Origin: Cladorhizidae sp. MBARI D1340-BT2
Lineage: Eukaryota; Porifera; Demospongiae; Poecilosclerida; Cladorhizidae
Length of the DNA: 64,000 nt
Direction of reading: 5' to 3'
Assembly: GCA_028752905.1 (NCBI GenBank)
Contig: JAQNBH010000011.1
Location: 3,472,322-3,536,321 of the forward strand
In this document: piece after piece, positions 31,890 through 44,375 of the stretch
How the letters are laid out: each line of letters begins with the position of its first letter
How positions within the stretch are numbered: position 1 is the stretch's first letter
Made by a program: the position numbers and the translations under genes
Notes under the pieces: generated by a model
The model's input: the letters and a program-made list of their open reading frames with translations, nothing else
Told to the model about the DNA's origin: nothing
Database searches by the model: none

Positions 31890-34120
31890 TTCAAGAAAAA
31901 ACTGATAGAATTCAAATATTTCCCAAACAAGACAATATACCTTTTCTTCAATTACTTATTTATACTGTACTAGCAATGATTGTCTAGGGTCAAAGCTAGA
32001 ATATAAAAGACTAATATCAGGAAAAAATTACTAGTCACAAAAAATACTCCAGATTCTCTTCCTGGTTATTTTTAACAGCTATATATATAGCTATCCACAA
32101 ATGTGCACTAAATATTTCCTCTTTTAGTGCCAGATAGCACTCAATCTTCCTATTATTCTATTTAATGCTCTATATGCTGTATTGCATGTACATTGCAACA
32201 GGGAACAATTTGTACCATTTCCACTAAACCTTTCCCATGTATAGTAATTAAAGGGAAGAGTAGGGCTAACTGGCACTAAATTTTCCCTGTAAAAGGGAGA
32301 ATAATTAATGTTACCACAGAGTGAACTCTGTCCCTGCTATGTGATCTTTGGCACAAGGCAGTGTAATAACTGTATCCCAGCCAAAGGTCTGTTGCACTGA
32401 GGGTGCAAATATTGAATCATATAACTTCCTGTGTCAGTGCATGAATGGTCCACAATCATCTGTATGACATAACCGACCATATACCTTTTATGGCAGGAAA
32501 AGAAAAGGTTCTGGCATCTCAAGGATACATGACTTGTGCAGCTGGAACTTAACATCTTATCATCCATTAGTAAAGCTCTACTTTTTCACAGAGAACACTC
32601 AAATGCATGATTGTGTTGCCATGTGCACCTAGGGTTAATATGTGACCGGCATGGAAGCTGTAAGTTGTATGACCATTTACTTATACACACACAATCCTTA
32701 TACTGATTTTAAAAGAAGTGCAACGTTGCTCATGATTTTAAGAGTCGTCTAACTGGTTGTGGGCTATATGGGAACAGACCTGCTTCCTTTCTTTTGTAAC
32801 AGCTCAATCATTACAGGTAGTTGACACTTCTTGCTTCAAGCTGTTTTTGTTTGTTTCTTTCTTTGTTTCTTTTTTGTAGTTTCTGTAAAATATGGAGGAC
32901 TACACCAAGTCAGAGCTTCAGGGTCTCCACAGCTTTTAATCATTGTTTATTCTTTCGGATACTACACACATTGCCACATGCCATGTCTCCAGCTATTGTT
33001 GACTACACCCACATATGCCATGTGTCCACTACACAAAAAATCAGCCCCCAACCATTTCTTGTTGCTATTGTTGACTGCACCCATGTAAGGTCAACTATCA
33101 AAGACCTGTAAACGGTTGCAGAGAACAATGTATCAAACCAAGGTGTTTTGGTAGATCATTAGTTATAATCTCCCAAGCAATAGTCATTTGTTCTGCTTAT
33201 AATACAGCACAATGTCAGCTTGATTGCTATATTAATGAAATAGATGAGTCTTACCAACTCTAGTCATGGATGTGCACTGGAACATTTGGAATCTTCTGGT
33301 GCTGAAGTCTCTATGAATGGACCTATTGTACACAAGTCGTGCATGGGAGATTCAGAATGTGCACAGACAAGAACAACAGTCAAACTACAGTATACCTGTT
33401 AAAAGGAAAGGTAGTAGGCTGTATCCATGTAGAATACAGCCAGTTAGATGATGACCCTTTACCGTTAATACAATAATGGTTAAACGAGTGATCTATTTTG
33501 TCTATATAGAGTTTTGTTTCCTTTAAGTTTTAACTGGTAAAAATTTTGGTTTCATTTTTGTTCTTCCATTTTTGTTCTTTCATTTCTTGTTTGTTTATTT
33601 GTTGTTGTTGTCTGCATAATTATGAGGATTTAACACAGTGTGGCGGACTACACCAGATTCCGAGACTTCATGGCTTTTTTTACTTGTTGGACACTACACA
33701 TATCACCTCATGCCTTGACCACTTTGTTACTTAGATGTTGAAAGGTACACCTCTCTTTTGTGGTTCGTTGCCAGTTCAGTCAGCTGATGATCACTGCAGC
33801 TTTGATCATCGCAAAGGTCAGATAAGCCACTGAGCACATGTAGACTTAAGTGCAGCTGAAAACTATCCTAGCCTTTTCAGTGATTGCGAGCTTCCAATTA
33901 TGGCCAAAAAAACAATTGTTAGAGTACTCTTGGTTCGTGGGTGAATAAGTCAAACATGTCATGTAGCATAAATCCAGAAAAAGGTAAGATCCAGTCTAAC
34001 TGATAATTATAGTATTGTAGTTTCAGCAATGGTATGCATTTTATTATTGAGGAAAGTACAGAAAATCAGGAAAGCATCGAGGAGTCATCTCCTTAGATGC
34101 TCCATCTAATTGAGATGATT
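31890..34120. other. No recognisable gene; repeat pair at 32.85 and 33.6 kb
   Basis: Frames are short and without domains. Segments at about 32870-32990 and 33600-33720 are related: a t/g-rich tract, a .atttatgagga or atggaggactacacca-like stretch, then a gcttttta and tt..g.acactacac string. This suggests two copies of one short interspersed repeat in direct orientation. Confidence 0.45.
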
Positions 34121-34125
34121 CTGAG

Positions 34126-34503
34126 TAGACCAGCCTACTCTAGATCTTGACTCTGAGTCTCTGATGGGCATGAGTATGAACCTACTCTAGAGCTTACTCT
34201 GAGTCCCTGGTGGCCTTGACAACCAGCCTACTCTAGAGCTTGACTCTGAGTCTCTGATGGCCTAACTACCAGCCTACTCTAGAGCTTGACTCTGAGTCTC
34301 TGATGGCCTTGACAACCAGCCTACTCTAGAGCTTAACTCTGAGTCTCTGATGGCCTTGACTACCAGCCTACTCTAGAGCTTGACTCTGAGTCTCTGATGG
34401 TCTTGACTACCAGCCTACTCTAGAGAATGACTCTGAGTCTCTGATGGCCTTGACTACCAGCCTACTCCAGAACTTGACTCTGAGTCTCTGATGAGTGTGA
34501 GTC
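34126..34503 (+). repeat. 48-bp minisatellite, about 8 copies
   Basis: Unit contains ccagcctactctagagcttg and actctgagtctctgatggcc, then ttgactac. Individual copies vary by a few bases (agatcttg, gagaatg) and some are shortened. Confidence 0.9.
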
Positions 34504-35345
34504 AAGTAATATCCCTATTGCAGATAACATAGGTTTACTGATTAAGAATGGTATTGACCTATTTAATTTACCCAGCCATCGTAAATTAAATACCAAAGTG
34601 GGAAAAGTTTAAATATCCAATGCTGGCTCTACTATAGTAAGCCTGAAGATGGAATATTCTGTCAGCATGTGTGTTACTTGGTCCATCTACTGCTGAAGGT
34701 AATAAACAAAAGTTAGGTGTATTAGTCTTTTTGTCTCTGGACATCTAAAACTTCAGTGTTTGAATGTCATGATGCACTAAATACCAACAAGTTACTATGG
34801 TGAAATTGTAGTGTTATAAAGTTAATCCCTCAACAAGTGTTACTAATATACAATAAAAGTCAGGGTGAGTTATTTATAAGTAATGAAATATCTCATGAAA
34901 TGTGTGTTGTTTTGTGGATGATGCATTATGAGACTCTTAGTGTCAGAGTGAGAGTGGCAATATACTAGTCAAGTTTCATAGAAACTGATGATGTTCTAGC
35001 ATCTCGTCTAAAAAATGCACCACATAATGCCTTCAAAACTTTTCTAATTAAACATTAGATGATCACTTGAAAAATATATAATTACTGAAATTAATATGGC
35101 TAAATATTACTCCATTTTGTTTGATAAGTCACAGACTGCAGCAATAAAGACCAACTGTCTTTAGCAATAAGGTTTGTGGATCAGCATTCACTTATTAGAG
35201 AAGATTTCTAGATTGGAATGACTACGGGAGAGAGTTTGGTGAATGCAATTCTATCATGCCTTGGATCATGGGATATTCCAATTCTTAACTGTTGGTTCAG
35301 GGGTATGACATGGCAGCAAACATGCCTTCTTCTCTTTGTGGGTTA

Positions 35346-35400
35346 CGAGGGCATATAAGGGCATATAAGGGCATATAAGGGCATATAAGGGCATATAAAG
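35346..35400 (+). repeat. Five tandem copies of gggcatataa
   Basis: Perfect 10-bp repeats followed by a sixth, degenerate one (aggagcat). Each carries a TATA-like catataa word; no gene lies downstream. Confidence 0.9.
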
Positions 35401-36019
35401 GAGCATGCTCCATTACCTTATTATAACCACTGTCAAGCACACCAAATTCATGCAAAATCAAGGCCTACAGTGTCCCCGATGTTCGCAGAAAGTGGTGCAG
35501 TTTCTGTGTTGCAATTACTCCCCAAAGTGGCAACATTTAGCAACAATTTTTTGAACTGTAATTAATCGGATAATGAAAAAAGTAGATAAAAGATTTGTGC
35601 AAAATAATTTATTTTCAAATTTTCTTGAGCCATACTAGTTCATACTATTAACTTTGGAATTATGAGAAAGATTGATTATGGAATTTTAATTGAAATTCTG
35701 AAACACATCAGAAAACTGCTGGTTTTTATATCAAGTTTAAACAGTAAACTGTGACATTTTTATTTTTAAGTAGTTTATAAGATGTTGGTGAAATTATAGC
35801 ATTGTGCACTGGATATCATTAGTTAACTCAGTAATGCTCAAAATCAGTTCAAGTTGCTAAAAATTAATATGGCAGAAAAATTTCACACGAGGTAGTTGAA
35901 TGGGGAGGGGGCAGGAGAGGAAAAAAGGGAAAAAAAGGAATTTTAAGGATATCATTTTCTAACCATGCTTGACCACGTACTCAAGTTTTAGCACCTAATG
36001 AAGGTCATTGTATGCAGTA

Positions 36020-36215
36020 GGGCTTCCTCAATATAGCCACTGGTGCTAATTTCAGTTCTCTAGCACTTGGCAATCTGCAGAAATGTGTTGAAAAATCAGG
36101 CACTCAGGTTTTGGGTGCCCCCACTTTAGCTCCAATAACTTGCCATGAAGTTTGCAGAATCTATGGAGCTATAAAGTGGTAACCACAAGTTTTTTAGGAC
36201 CTACTAGCTTATGGT
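36020..36215 (+). repeat. Dispersed repeat, copy 1 (copy 2 at 39,660-39,930)
   Basis: Shared order: agcactt.gcaat, gcagaaa, caggca..caggtttt.gg, ccc.a, ataa.ttg.catga, tgcagaatctatggagct, aaccacaagt.ttt. The second copy carries an extra approximately 90-bp AT/GA-rich block in the middle. A similar unit at two sites in the same orientation suggests a short non-autonomous element. Confidence 0.5.
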
Positions 36216-36479
36216 ATCCATCCCCCTTAAAAGAAAGGAATCTCTGTAGCTATAGCCGCTGACCGCACACTTCCTTGCTAGTCGACAAATACAGCTGTTA
36301 AAAATTACAACTGCTATTAGTGCACCACATGAGCAAGCTAGTTTGGGATGATACCTGAAGCTTGGAAACCTTTTCCAAAGCAGTTATAACCTGTTATTGT
36401 CTCACCTGTTCTCAGCAACAAAATCAGTGCCCTAGAGGTCATTGGGGACAGATTCAGGTTTGTTTCTTCTCAGGATACC

Positions 36480-37480
36480 TTAATCTGCAGTGTAATTCAT
36501 TTTCTATCCCTAAGCTTCTGTACACCCTCAGGACTTATTCATGTTTTCTCTCACTGTGAGTAGTATTACCAACATTAATTGCTCTGAGGATGTCCGTTCT
36601 TGGTTGCCTGTTGGGGTAGGGGATCTTGAAATCAGGAGTACAGTGGCACTTGCTCCCTCTGCCTTCTGGCCTCTGGTCCAGGCCATCCTGCCACCTCACT
36701 TGCTTTCACCCTTGTCTCTGTAGATGATGCTCTTTCAGCATAGTTTATGGATCGTGGCAATCCCACACCATCTGGTCATGTGGGATACTTCCAGAAGTCC
36801 TGGGATGCATGCATGGTGTCAAGTTCGTGGAACCTTTGTTGCAGAATGCACCTGGCGATTTGGCTCGAGCCCGGCTTTTGGCTGTTTCAATTAAAGAATC
36901 CGGTGCATGGCTAAATGCCCTCCTCATCTCATCCCTGGGTTTGAGGATGGACGACGATACCATCAATCATCGTTGCAGTGGGTCTCCGCTTGGGCTCCAC
37001 TTTGTTTTGTCCCCATAACTGCCAGCAGAAGTGGATCATCTCGCCACGCATGGTCTTAGCTGCAAGAGGAGTGAAGGACATTTCTATGATCATACCACCA
37101 TAAACGACATCTTGGCATTGTCATCTGCAAGTACCCCTGCCAGGCTGTAACCAGCAAGTCTCTTTCATTCTGATGGGAAAAGGCCTGATGGGGTAATCGT
37201 GGTTCCATGGAAGAATGGCAAGCAACTGGTGTGGGATGCTACATGTCCAGATATGTCTGCCAGTAGTACTGGAGCTGTGGCTGCTATGGCTGAGGAGAAT
37301 GAAGTGGCCAAGTATGCCAGTCTAGATCCTTGCCACTTTTTTGTGCCCATGGCTATCAAGTCATTGTGGGTCATCGGGGCCAGGTCGATGGCTTTCCTGA
37401 AGATGCTTAGCCTCAGGATAAGGCAAAGAACTGTGGAGCAAAGCCTGTGCTCATCTCCTTCAGCATCTCTCTGGTAGACC
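36480..37480 (+). pseudogene. RT-element C-terminal module (CCHC and endonuclease-like domain), copy 1
   Basis: Reads LLYTLRTYSC, then WLPVGVGDLEIRSTVALAPS (about 36600-36660), ARARLLAVSIKESGAWLNAL (about 36860-36920), SSLGLRMDDDTI, a damaged Cys/His finger with VDHLATHGLSCKRSEGHFYD (about 37035-37095), and RPDGVIVVPWKNGKQLVWDA with TCPDMSA after it (37180-37265), then VAAMAEENEVAKYASL and a helical end to 37477. The PD...D spacing after a CCHC cluster suggests a PD-(D/E)XK-type nuclease of R2-like retroelements. Frames shift several times. Confidence 0.78.
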
Positions 37481-37790
37481 AGCAGGGGGGAATGCCTTGT
37501 CTGTTTTGGGGTTGGTCGGGAGTTGAACTTGTCGTTAGCTTTTTAGTTATTTATTTATTTGTATGTTAATTTTTGTAATTAATATTTATATAGTGAGATG
37601 TTAAATATTAAGGCAAATTTAGCTGTGAAATGACAAAAAACAACAACTATATAATCAAAACAACTATAATATTATATAGAAAAACTACCCAATTATATAC
37701 CAAAACAACTACATAATATAGCAAAAGAACTATATTTTATATCAATATATATTATAGTAAAATATATATTATTCGGTTATCTAGTTATCG
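37481..37790. other. AT-rich spacer between two convergent RT-element tails
   Basis: Non-coding, with repeated aactat.taata and aatatata words. It separates two copies of the same retroelement C-terminus that point toward each other. Confidence 0.6.
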
Positions 37791-38480
37791 ACCCCCTCTA
37801 ATCCCACCACATATGCTGCATTCCCTCTCTGTACACAGCTACAGTGAGACACTGAAGAAGGTACATTCTTGCCTTCACCTATCAAGTACATTTCCTCACC
37901 CTGTAGCCAAGCCCTTAAAAAGGCCAGTGACCTCTTCCCAATGGCCCCCAAAGTCTCAATGCACAGTTGTGAAGAATAGCCAGGCCCTAAGCTGGTATAC
38001 TTGCTGATTAGGTCAGCCACTGCTCCAGCAGTTTTGGTGGCATAATGGACTGTGCAAATGTGTCTGGGCAAGTTGCATCCCATAGTAGTGGCTTGCTATT
38101 CCATGGGATCGTTTGCCCCATCCAGTCACTTGCTATCTGTACGTTTCAGACCTAGCCAAGGGATGCATGATGTGGTCACAGCTCTGGGTAAAATGTCATC
38201 GATGGCCGCATGACGATAATGACATCCTTCACTCTTCTTACAACTGAGACCAAGGGTGGCCATACAGTCCATATCAGTCCTACAGTGATGATATGTGTGG
38301 TTTGTGTGGGGGAGACACAAGGAAAGGCGTAGTTGAAGTCCTGCAGCAACTCACATGGTGTTGTTGTGCACTCTCAGACCCAAGCTGGAAATAGGGAGAG
38401 CTTGGAAACAAGTACCAGACCTTAGAGGACACTACTACTAGATGGGGCTCTCGCCACGTCATCTGGGGCATCTCCAGGAG
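37790..38480 (-). pseudogene. RT-element C-terminal module, copy 2 (opposite strand)
   Basis: On the minus strand, high to low coordinate: LPISSLGLRVHNNTM (about 38395-38350), VAAGLQLRLSLCLPHT, the finger YHHCRTDMDCMATLGLSCKK (about 38290-38225), SEGCHYRHAAIDDIL, then PWNSKPLLWDATCPDTFA (about 38105-38050), the Ala-rich helix and a terminal CVQRGNAAYVVG (37840-37800). It is more complete in the zinc finger than the plus-strand copy. Three frames are needed to read it through. Confidence 0.78.
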
Positions 38481-38494
38481 GGATTTTGCTGTGG

Positions 38495-38825
38495 TTGTCA
38501 ATACAAAAGTGTCCTTCTCACTGAAGGCTGCAGTATCTTTGGGATGATAATGTGGAGACTTCTGGTAGTAAAATAATGATGAATGGAAATATTATTGTAT
38601 GCAAGTTGTGTGTGTGGGGGGGGAGGGGGGGGGGGGGAGAGTAGATACAGAGGCCTAGTGATAATTTTGTGGTTGCTGATGCTAAACAACACCCAATGCC
38701 TGTTCACTACACCAACATTTGATTAGCCACACCCACATCAATTTACATCAATTTACTGACTTTGAAATAATGCATGCAATTTTTTAATAATACTGGAAAT
38801 CTGGACTTCCTCATTCATTCCTGTC
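38495..38825. other. No recognisable gene
   Basis: Contains a G-rich run at 38610-38640. No domain. Confidence 0.5.
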
Positions 38826-39659
38826 ACATAACTCATCTACACATCTAAATCTGAAGTGTCTGTTGAGTGTTTATGAACATTCATAATGATGACAGAATCC
38901 TTCTTACTTCATAGTGGAGTGCAAGTATGTTTTTAAACATCCCATGGTTGAAAATGAGCATTCACTATTGCTTGTTCACCAAAAGTAAAAAGACGGCTTG
39001 AACTATTTGAGAGTAAGTAAAAGCTTCTCTCTGCACCCAACATGCATTTCATCATGTTGACATGGTAATACACCTTAGAAAGATCAAACTTTAATGAAAT
39101 GTCTGGAACTCTGTAAGAAGTTTATCTTTCACTCATACAACTGATCATAATCTTCACTCACTTGACCACCACTTCACTATTAAAAGCAATACTACCTTCA
39201 TCTCCACCAAAATCTTCTCCTACTACACCCTTCCTTCAATTGTAGCTTCTATAGGTTCTCCTGTCAAATCTGTCAGTAATACAATTGGTTGCTACTGTAT
39301 TAAGGACTTCAAAGTATATGGCGCAGTAGTAATCTCAGGTACAGCAGGTGAAGTACCACTGTTCTTAAGAAGGTCAAAATGCCATGGAGTTTTTGGTCTC
39401 TGAGGTAACACTGGTTCATCAACACCACATTTATCAGCTTCTTTCATTACACACTTCAGATCTCATTGACTATAGTGGAGGGGGGTGGCAGATGTAAATA
39501 CCAATGAGCTATTATAAAACTGAGCTTCAAGGTAGTTAGTCATCTTAGCCAGATTTTGTGCTTCAGAATGAGTTTTTTGTGTTTTGATTAGGTGCTTGAC
39601 CTCTACTTACGTTTTAGAGACTTAATGAAAACCACTAATTTTTGTAGAGTAGAGCTTCT

Positions 39660-39930
39660 TCTAGCCAAGAGAACAGTAATGTCAGCACTTTGCAATTGGG
39701 AGATAGAACTGCAGAAAATTCAGGCATGCAGGTTTTGAGGTCCCCAATGTTGACTGCCTGTAACTTGGGCATGATTATATATATATATCTATGCAACCAT
39801 TTTAGTATTAAAAGAGAGCACAGAGAGAGAGAGCTCTCTTTTCCAGCTATTATTATATCAAGTGAAGTGTGCAGGATCTATGGAGCTCCAAAGTCAGAAC
39901 CACAAGTCTTTTTTAGCACTTTGTAAAAAA
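39660..39930 (+). repeat. Dispersed repeat, copy 2
   Basis: Related to 36020-36215 (see that entry), with an inserted (AT)n plus gaga-rich block at about 39775-39850. It lies inside the hAT 4 remnant. Confidence 0.5.
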
Positions 39931-40078
39931 TTGTATCGTCCCCCCGCCCCTCCCCCCCACACTTAAGATTTAAAAAAAATTGTGTGCCACTTGGGTGAAT
40001 ATTGCAAAAGCTTGCTAATTTTGTAGGTGGTCATATTTGATTGTAAAAGCTTTAATTAGAATCACCAATGCCATTGCT

Positions 40079-40300
40079 TAAAGTGTGACTGTAACAATGA
40101 AGGCTTGAAGTGTGACTGTAACAATGCCAAGGCTTGAAGTGTGACTGTGACAATGCCAAGGCTTAAAGTGTGACTGTGACAATGCCAAGGCTTAAAGTGT
40201 GACTGTGACAATGCCAAGGCTTAAATTGTGACTGTGACAATGCCAAGGCTTAAATTGTGACTGTGAGAATGCCAAGGCTTAAAGTGTGACTGTAACAATG
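40079..40300 (+). repeat. 29-bp minisatellite, about 7-8 copies
   Basis: Unit: gtgactgtgacaatgccaag plus gcttaaagt. The first copies vary (gtaacaatgaaggcttga). It sits inside the hAT 4 remnant and interrupts its coding resemblance. Confidence 0.92.
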
Positions 40301-41299
40301 GGAAAACAATGCACATGGTTCTTGTTTGAGTATTCGAAACTTTCCTCGCTTTTCTACTACCTGCCATAGTACTAGCACCATCGTGTCCATGACAATGCAA
40401 TAGATGAAGATTAAACAACCTCAATAAGGTATCCTTTACAACATGAACTATAGTATTGGAAATTTGGGCCATGATAATGATATTAGCTTACAAAGTCTTC
40501 CTGAAGTTCAAGATCTGGACTGACATGCCTAAAGCATATTACCAGCTGCCCCTTGTGGACACATACACATTCGTCCACCATAGTAGTATAATAGCAAGCC
40601 TGCTGAATGCATTTAATCTCACAAAGAATGCTTGTAACATTACTTGCAAAATTTCATTTTGGATATCTGGACTTGTATATTGGTCCTTTCTTTTCCAGCA
40701 AACTGAGAATACTAAGTATAGTCATTATTGTACTCTTATATAGCTTTGTAGACATACCTGCTGATCACGACTTCTCAATATCAATATAATATTATAGTTC
40801 AAGGAAATTGCTCTCCTTCTCTTTGTGTTGTGTTCTCTGAAGGCTAATCCTTGTGTACCTAAAAACTGCACATTCTCAAGAATGCCATCAACATTTGCCC
40901 ATTAAGTTTCTTTTTTTCTTCTTTGTGTGCCTGATCTAGTATATCTCCGACATTCTTGTTTGATCCAGTGACTGCTCGACCATCATCAAGATGATATTCA
41001 GAGGTTTGATGCTTCCTTTTTTGAGTTGTAATAATACAACTGCTATTTTATTTACCTGAATCTTGAGCTAGTATCTTTTCAGTTGGAGTATCTTTGAGAA
41101 ATGTAAGCATCATCTCTCTTGCAAGAAAGACCTTTAAGCAACAAATTCTTTTTGTGCATTTTAGAACAATAAAAGCACACACCGCACCGAGTCATTGTCT
41201 TCTTGGTAAACCGACCACTACCCTCTTCAAACCAAGCAAGCAGGTTTAAATTTTCTCATTTCTCTTCAACTGCCAAATGAATTTTAAGGTCTATTTGGA

Positions 41300-42700
41300 T
41301 GTGAAGTAGCCCTACTGCTTAGGCTTGATTTGTATTTAGTGAGAACCGGACTTCATGCTACACATGGATTTCGGTCACAGTAAAGAATGTGCAACTTGTG
41401 GGTGCATTAGGGGGATGTGGCCTGATTGGTTTATGGCAGGGGTCTGGTTAGTAAAAAATACCAATGAGGAGCACCCTGCCATACCCTTTGCTACACCTCC
41501 GAGATAGATGCGTAGACATTAGCACTTGAAAAAGAAATGGTTTTTAGGCTGCTAGTTTGCTACTGTCGTGAAGGATTCAAGGCACACTCAGTGTTTTGGG
41601 GATCAAAATCCGCTTAATATCTTTTATGATACTTAGAGGCTGCCTTATAAGCTTTTTTGTCCACAACTTAAAAAATATATACATCAATTTAGAGAGTGCT
41701 CATGGCACTCCCCAATAGACAAGATAGATATAGATAGACAGCCATGTATGGCAAGACCAAGTTCTCCATCTCCTTTTGTTTGTCAACGAACAAGCCAACA
41801 AAAACCATGTATAATTCAAAAACAAACAACGGACTGACCTGCAAGGAAACAAGATTGTACCTCCATTGACCACAACCAGTCAGATGAATCATGAACTATA
41901 TTTGTGTGCATTTATGATATAATATGGTAAGGGTCATCGAACTGGAATAGTCGGCATGGGTACAGTCCCGTCTCCCTTACATATAATGGGTGCATTCATA
42001 AATACCCAAAGACTCCAAATCATCCAATGTATGTCCAGAAGTAGCTACTTCATTGATTATGATCTTCATAATTATCAACAGGTGGTGATGAATCAAGTGA
42101 CTGCAGACATAATATACTTGTGCCATATTGACAATCTTTACCAAAAATCTGGTGCAGTATATAGGACAAAACAACAACTAGTGATTCATAATGACAACAA
42201 ATTTGAATAATGGTACAGGTATATACATGGAAGCTAAATGTGATGTCAGGGTTGAAATTATTCCTAAAGTGAAGCCCAAAGTGGCTTTTAATTAATGCAT
42301 GGTAGTATTTTCTGGAGTTATAAAATTTAAAAATATATATAGCTACTGAAGATCTGCTATATTTATTGTATTTAGCAGTGATCTAGTGGAGTTTGTTGAA
42401 GGAAACATAACAGGGCATTGAAGTTTCAACTAACTCTCAGTTGACATAGTGGAATATAATGATCAACTTAAAATTTGCGACATTTTGTTTAGATTAGCTT
42501 CAGTGAGATTCTTGCATAGACAACATTCAATTAGGCAACAGTAGGAGGGAGATCTTAGAAGCAGTGGCTGAGAACGCTCATGCATGTTGTGTTCCATCAA
42601 CACCCAGGAAAGTGTTCCATCAACATCCAGGAAAGAGGCACTGAGAGGACAATCTGTGAGAAGACCTAGTAGATCTCCCCCCTTCTTCATTTCCCCCACT
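41300..42700. other. No recognisable gene
   Basis: AT-rich, with short frames on both strands and no domain. The minisatellite at 42700 begins after a frame whose ccatcaacacccaggaaagtg segment is repeated with slight change (about 42595-42635). Confidence 0.5.
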
Positions 42701-42705
42701 TATGC

Positions 42706-42895
42706 ATTACTATATTGTATATCCCATGCCTATATTGTATATCCCATGCTTATGGATTACTATATTGTATATCCCATGCTTATGGATTACTATATTGTAT
42801 GTCTCATGCTTATGGATTACTATATTGTATATCCCATGCTTATGGATTACTATATTGTATGTCTCATGCTTATGCATTATTATTATTGTATATAT
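42706..42895 (+). repeat. 30-bp minisatellite, about 6 copies
   Basis: Unit: tatattgtatatcccatgct plus tatggattac, with a recurrent variant tatgtctcatgct that alternates. Being 30 bp, it keeps frame and yields decapeptide repeats on both strands that are not genes. Confidence 0.92.
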
Positions 42896-42899
42896 CATC

Positions 42900-43700
42900 T
42901 TTGGTGGTTGGTAGGGAATGATTCTCATTTGATAGAAGAGCTATGATCTTCAGGGCGGAACCAAAGCCTCTGGCCCTGAAAGCGATCAGATTAGGTCTGG
43001 TGCTAACGTGAAGACTAAAAAACAAGATGAGGATCATGCTCACTGAAGGGATACATATACATGTACCTAACTTATGGCAACCTACATGTACCCACTCACA
43101 TGCAGTATATACCTAATTGCATGCCATCTACATATGTACCCACTGTCATGGCAACATAATGTACCTGCTCTCCTGGCAACTTACATGTGCCTACTGTCAT
43201 GGGAACATAGTTAGCTACCTATTCTCATGGCGACCTACATGCAGCCATTGTCATGGCAACCTACATTTATACATGTATATTACATTAAACAATACCATTG
43301 GGGATGTTTTCAATAAATCCTCCCCCACACTTTGAGACCTTTGTATAGTAATCATGCTCCAGGTCTGAGGTAGATTATTGCTGAGTCAGCATGACCATGA
43401 CCCAAATACACATGAAGTATATAGTTGAATAGCCTATAAATTAGAGTGATCTTGGATTGAGGCAGCTAAACGACTTTTTAAGTAATGACTATATAACTTC
43501 TATAACTTCTTCCCAAATTGTCTTTTGTGGCAGGAAGATGCGGTAGTGGTAATTTCATGATTTTTTTAATTGATATACTGTCATATGATTTAATTACTTT
43601 ACCCTGCTTTACACAGAGTAGCACAATCACTCAAAGTGATAACTATGACAATCATTATGATGTGTGAGAGCTAAAAATAACACTTGCAGTAAAGTTGACA
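42900..43700. other. No recognisable gene; catggcaacc repeats
   Basis: 43060-43270 contains about six imperfect copies of catggcaacctacatgta-like words at roughly 35-bp spacing. The rest is AT-rich 3' flank of the minus-strand transporter gene. Confidence 0.5.
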
Positions 43701-43709
43701 TACCAACAC

Positions 43710-44375
43710 TCAATCAAGATAAGCATCTATAAGTTCACAGCTTAGTTTCTCAGGATGCAGAAATAAACTGGAGAATGCGACCATAAACAAGCCAAACCCT
43801 ATGACACCCATGATCCACACTGAAATAGGATGACTGATGAGTGCATTCGAGTAAGGAGTCATGTAGAGGGCACCATTGTCTTCTCCCCTCACATTCTTAG
43901 CCAAGAGTGAGCTGTGCTGCTCATCTTGCTGTGGCAATATCATGCTCTTTCTCTCCAGCTCCTCACTAGAGTCCGATTTTTCCAGAGTGTGTGAACCAGA
44001 TAAGCTGATGTGGATGACCGAGAACTCTCTTTTGCACACTTGAATAGATCTTAACTGGAGAGCACTTGGATAGAAGAAACATATGAAGCCTAACAGACCT
44101 GTATACTTGATGACATAGATCAGGTTGGTCACCCCAAAGGCAGCCAAGATCGGAAAAAGAGCAATCGTAAACCTCAGGAAGTATCTGAGAAACGAATCGA
44201 AACGGTATTTCGGTTTTTCGGAAGTATCGTGTCCTGTAATGATTATGTAGATGTTGTTGTAGATGGTGTGGGTTATAAGTGGGTAGGCGGAGAGCACATC
44301 CAGTGATGGAAAAAGGATGATATAGTAGGAGAAGAACTCAAGTGCAAACGGGCGTCCAGATCTAATGAAGACAGC
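43710..44375 (-). CDS. TMEM104-like exon 3 (terminal)
   Basis: 221 codons plus stop from acceptor tttttacag|gct at 44375 to a TGA at 43710-43712. Contains AVFIRSGRPFALEFFSYYII, LFPSLDVLSAYPLITHTIYN, a cytoplasmic RFDSFLRYFLRF segment, two helices, a hydrophilic loop with SGSHTLEKSDSSEELERK, and a last helix VWIMGVIGFGLFMVAFSSLF before a short tail. The hydrophilic loop is the part that lengthens this protein relative to vertebrate members. Confidence 0.82.
   Translation of the reverse strand, partial: AVFIRSGRPFALEFFSYYIILFPSLDVLSAYPLITHTIYNNIYIIITGHDTSEKPKYRFDSFLRYFLRFTIALFPILAAFGVTNLIYVIKYTGLLGFICFFYPSALQLRSIQVCKREFSVIHISLSGSHTLEKSDSSEELERKSMILPQQDEQHSSLLAKNVRGEDNGALYMTPYSNALISHPISVWIMGVIGFGLFMVAFSSLFLHPEKLSCELIDAYLD

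Larger units (their letters stand above)
34510..36300. other. No recognisable gene
   Basis: AT-rich, with the 10-bp repeat at 35346-35400 and half of a dispersed repeat pair near 36020-36210 (other half at 39660-39920). No coding domain found. Confidence 0.5.
38830..41290 (-). pseudogene. hAT transposon 4 remnant, highly degraded, with internal repeat block
   Basis: Read on the minus strand in hAT order: EEGSGRFTKKTMTRCGVCFY of the TTF finger (about 41240-41180), FLGTQGLAFREHNTKR (about 40870-40820), VVKDTLLRLFNLHLLH (about 40440-40395) and GHDGASTMAG (about 40390-40360); then, after a block of repeats (39,450-40,300), VLNTVATNCITDRFDRRTY (about 39320-39270) and the C-terminal SNSECSFSTMGCLKTYLHST (about 38980-38920). 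Each piece corresponds to a block in the hAT at 328-2623. Stops and frameshifts are everywhere. Support is by aligned motifs only, and the TIRs were not found. Confidence 0.6.

Noticed and set aside
34126..34503. CRISPR-like array
   Set aside because: Copies are directly adjacent with no unique spacers of constant length, and the host is eukaryotic; it is a minisatellite.
42584..42946. Tyr/Ile-rich repeat protein of about 120 codons
   Set aside because: 30-bp minisatellite read in frame on both strands.
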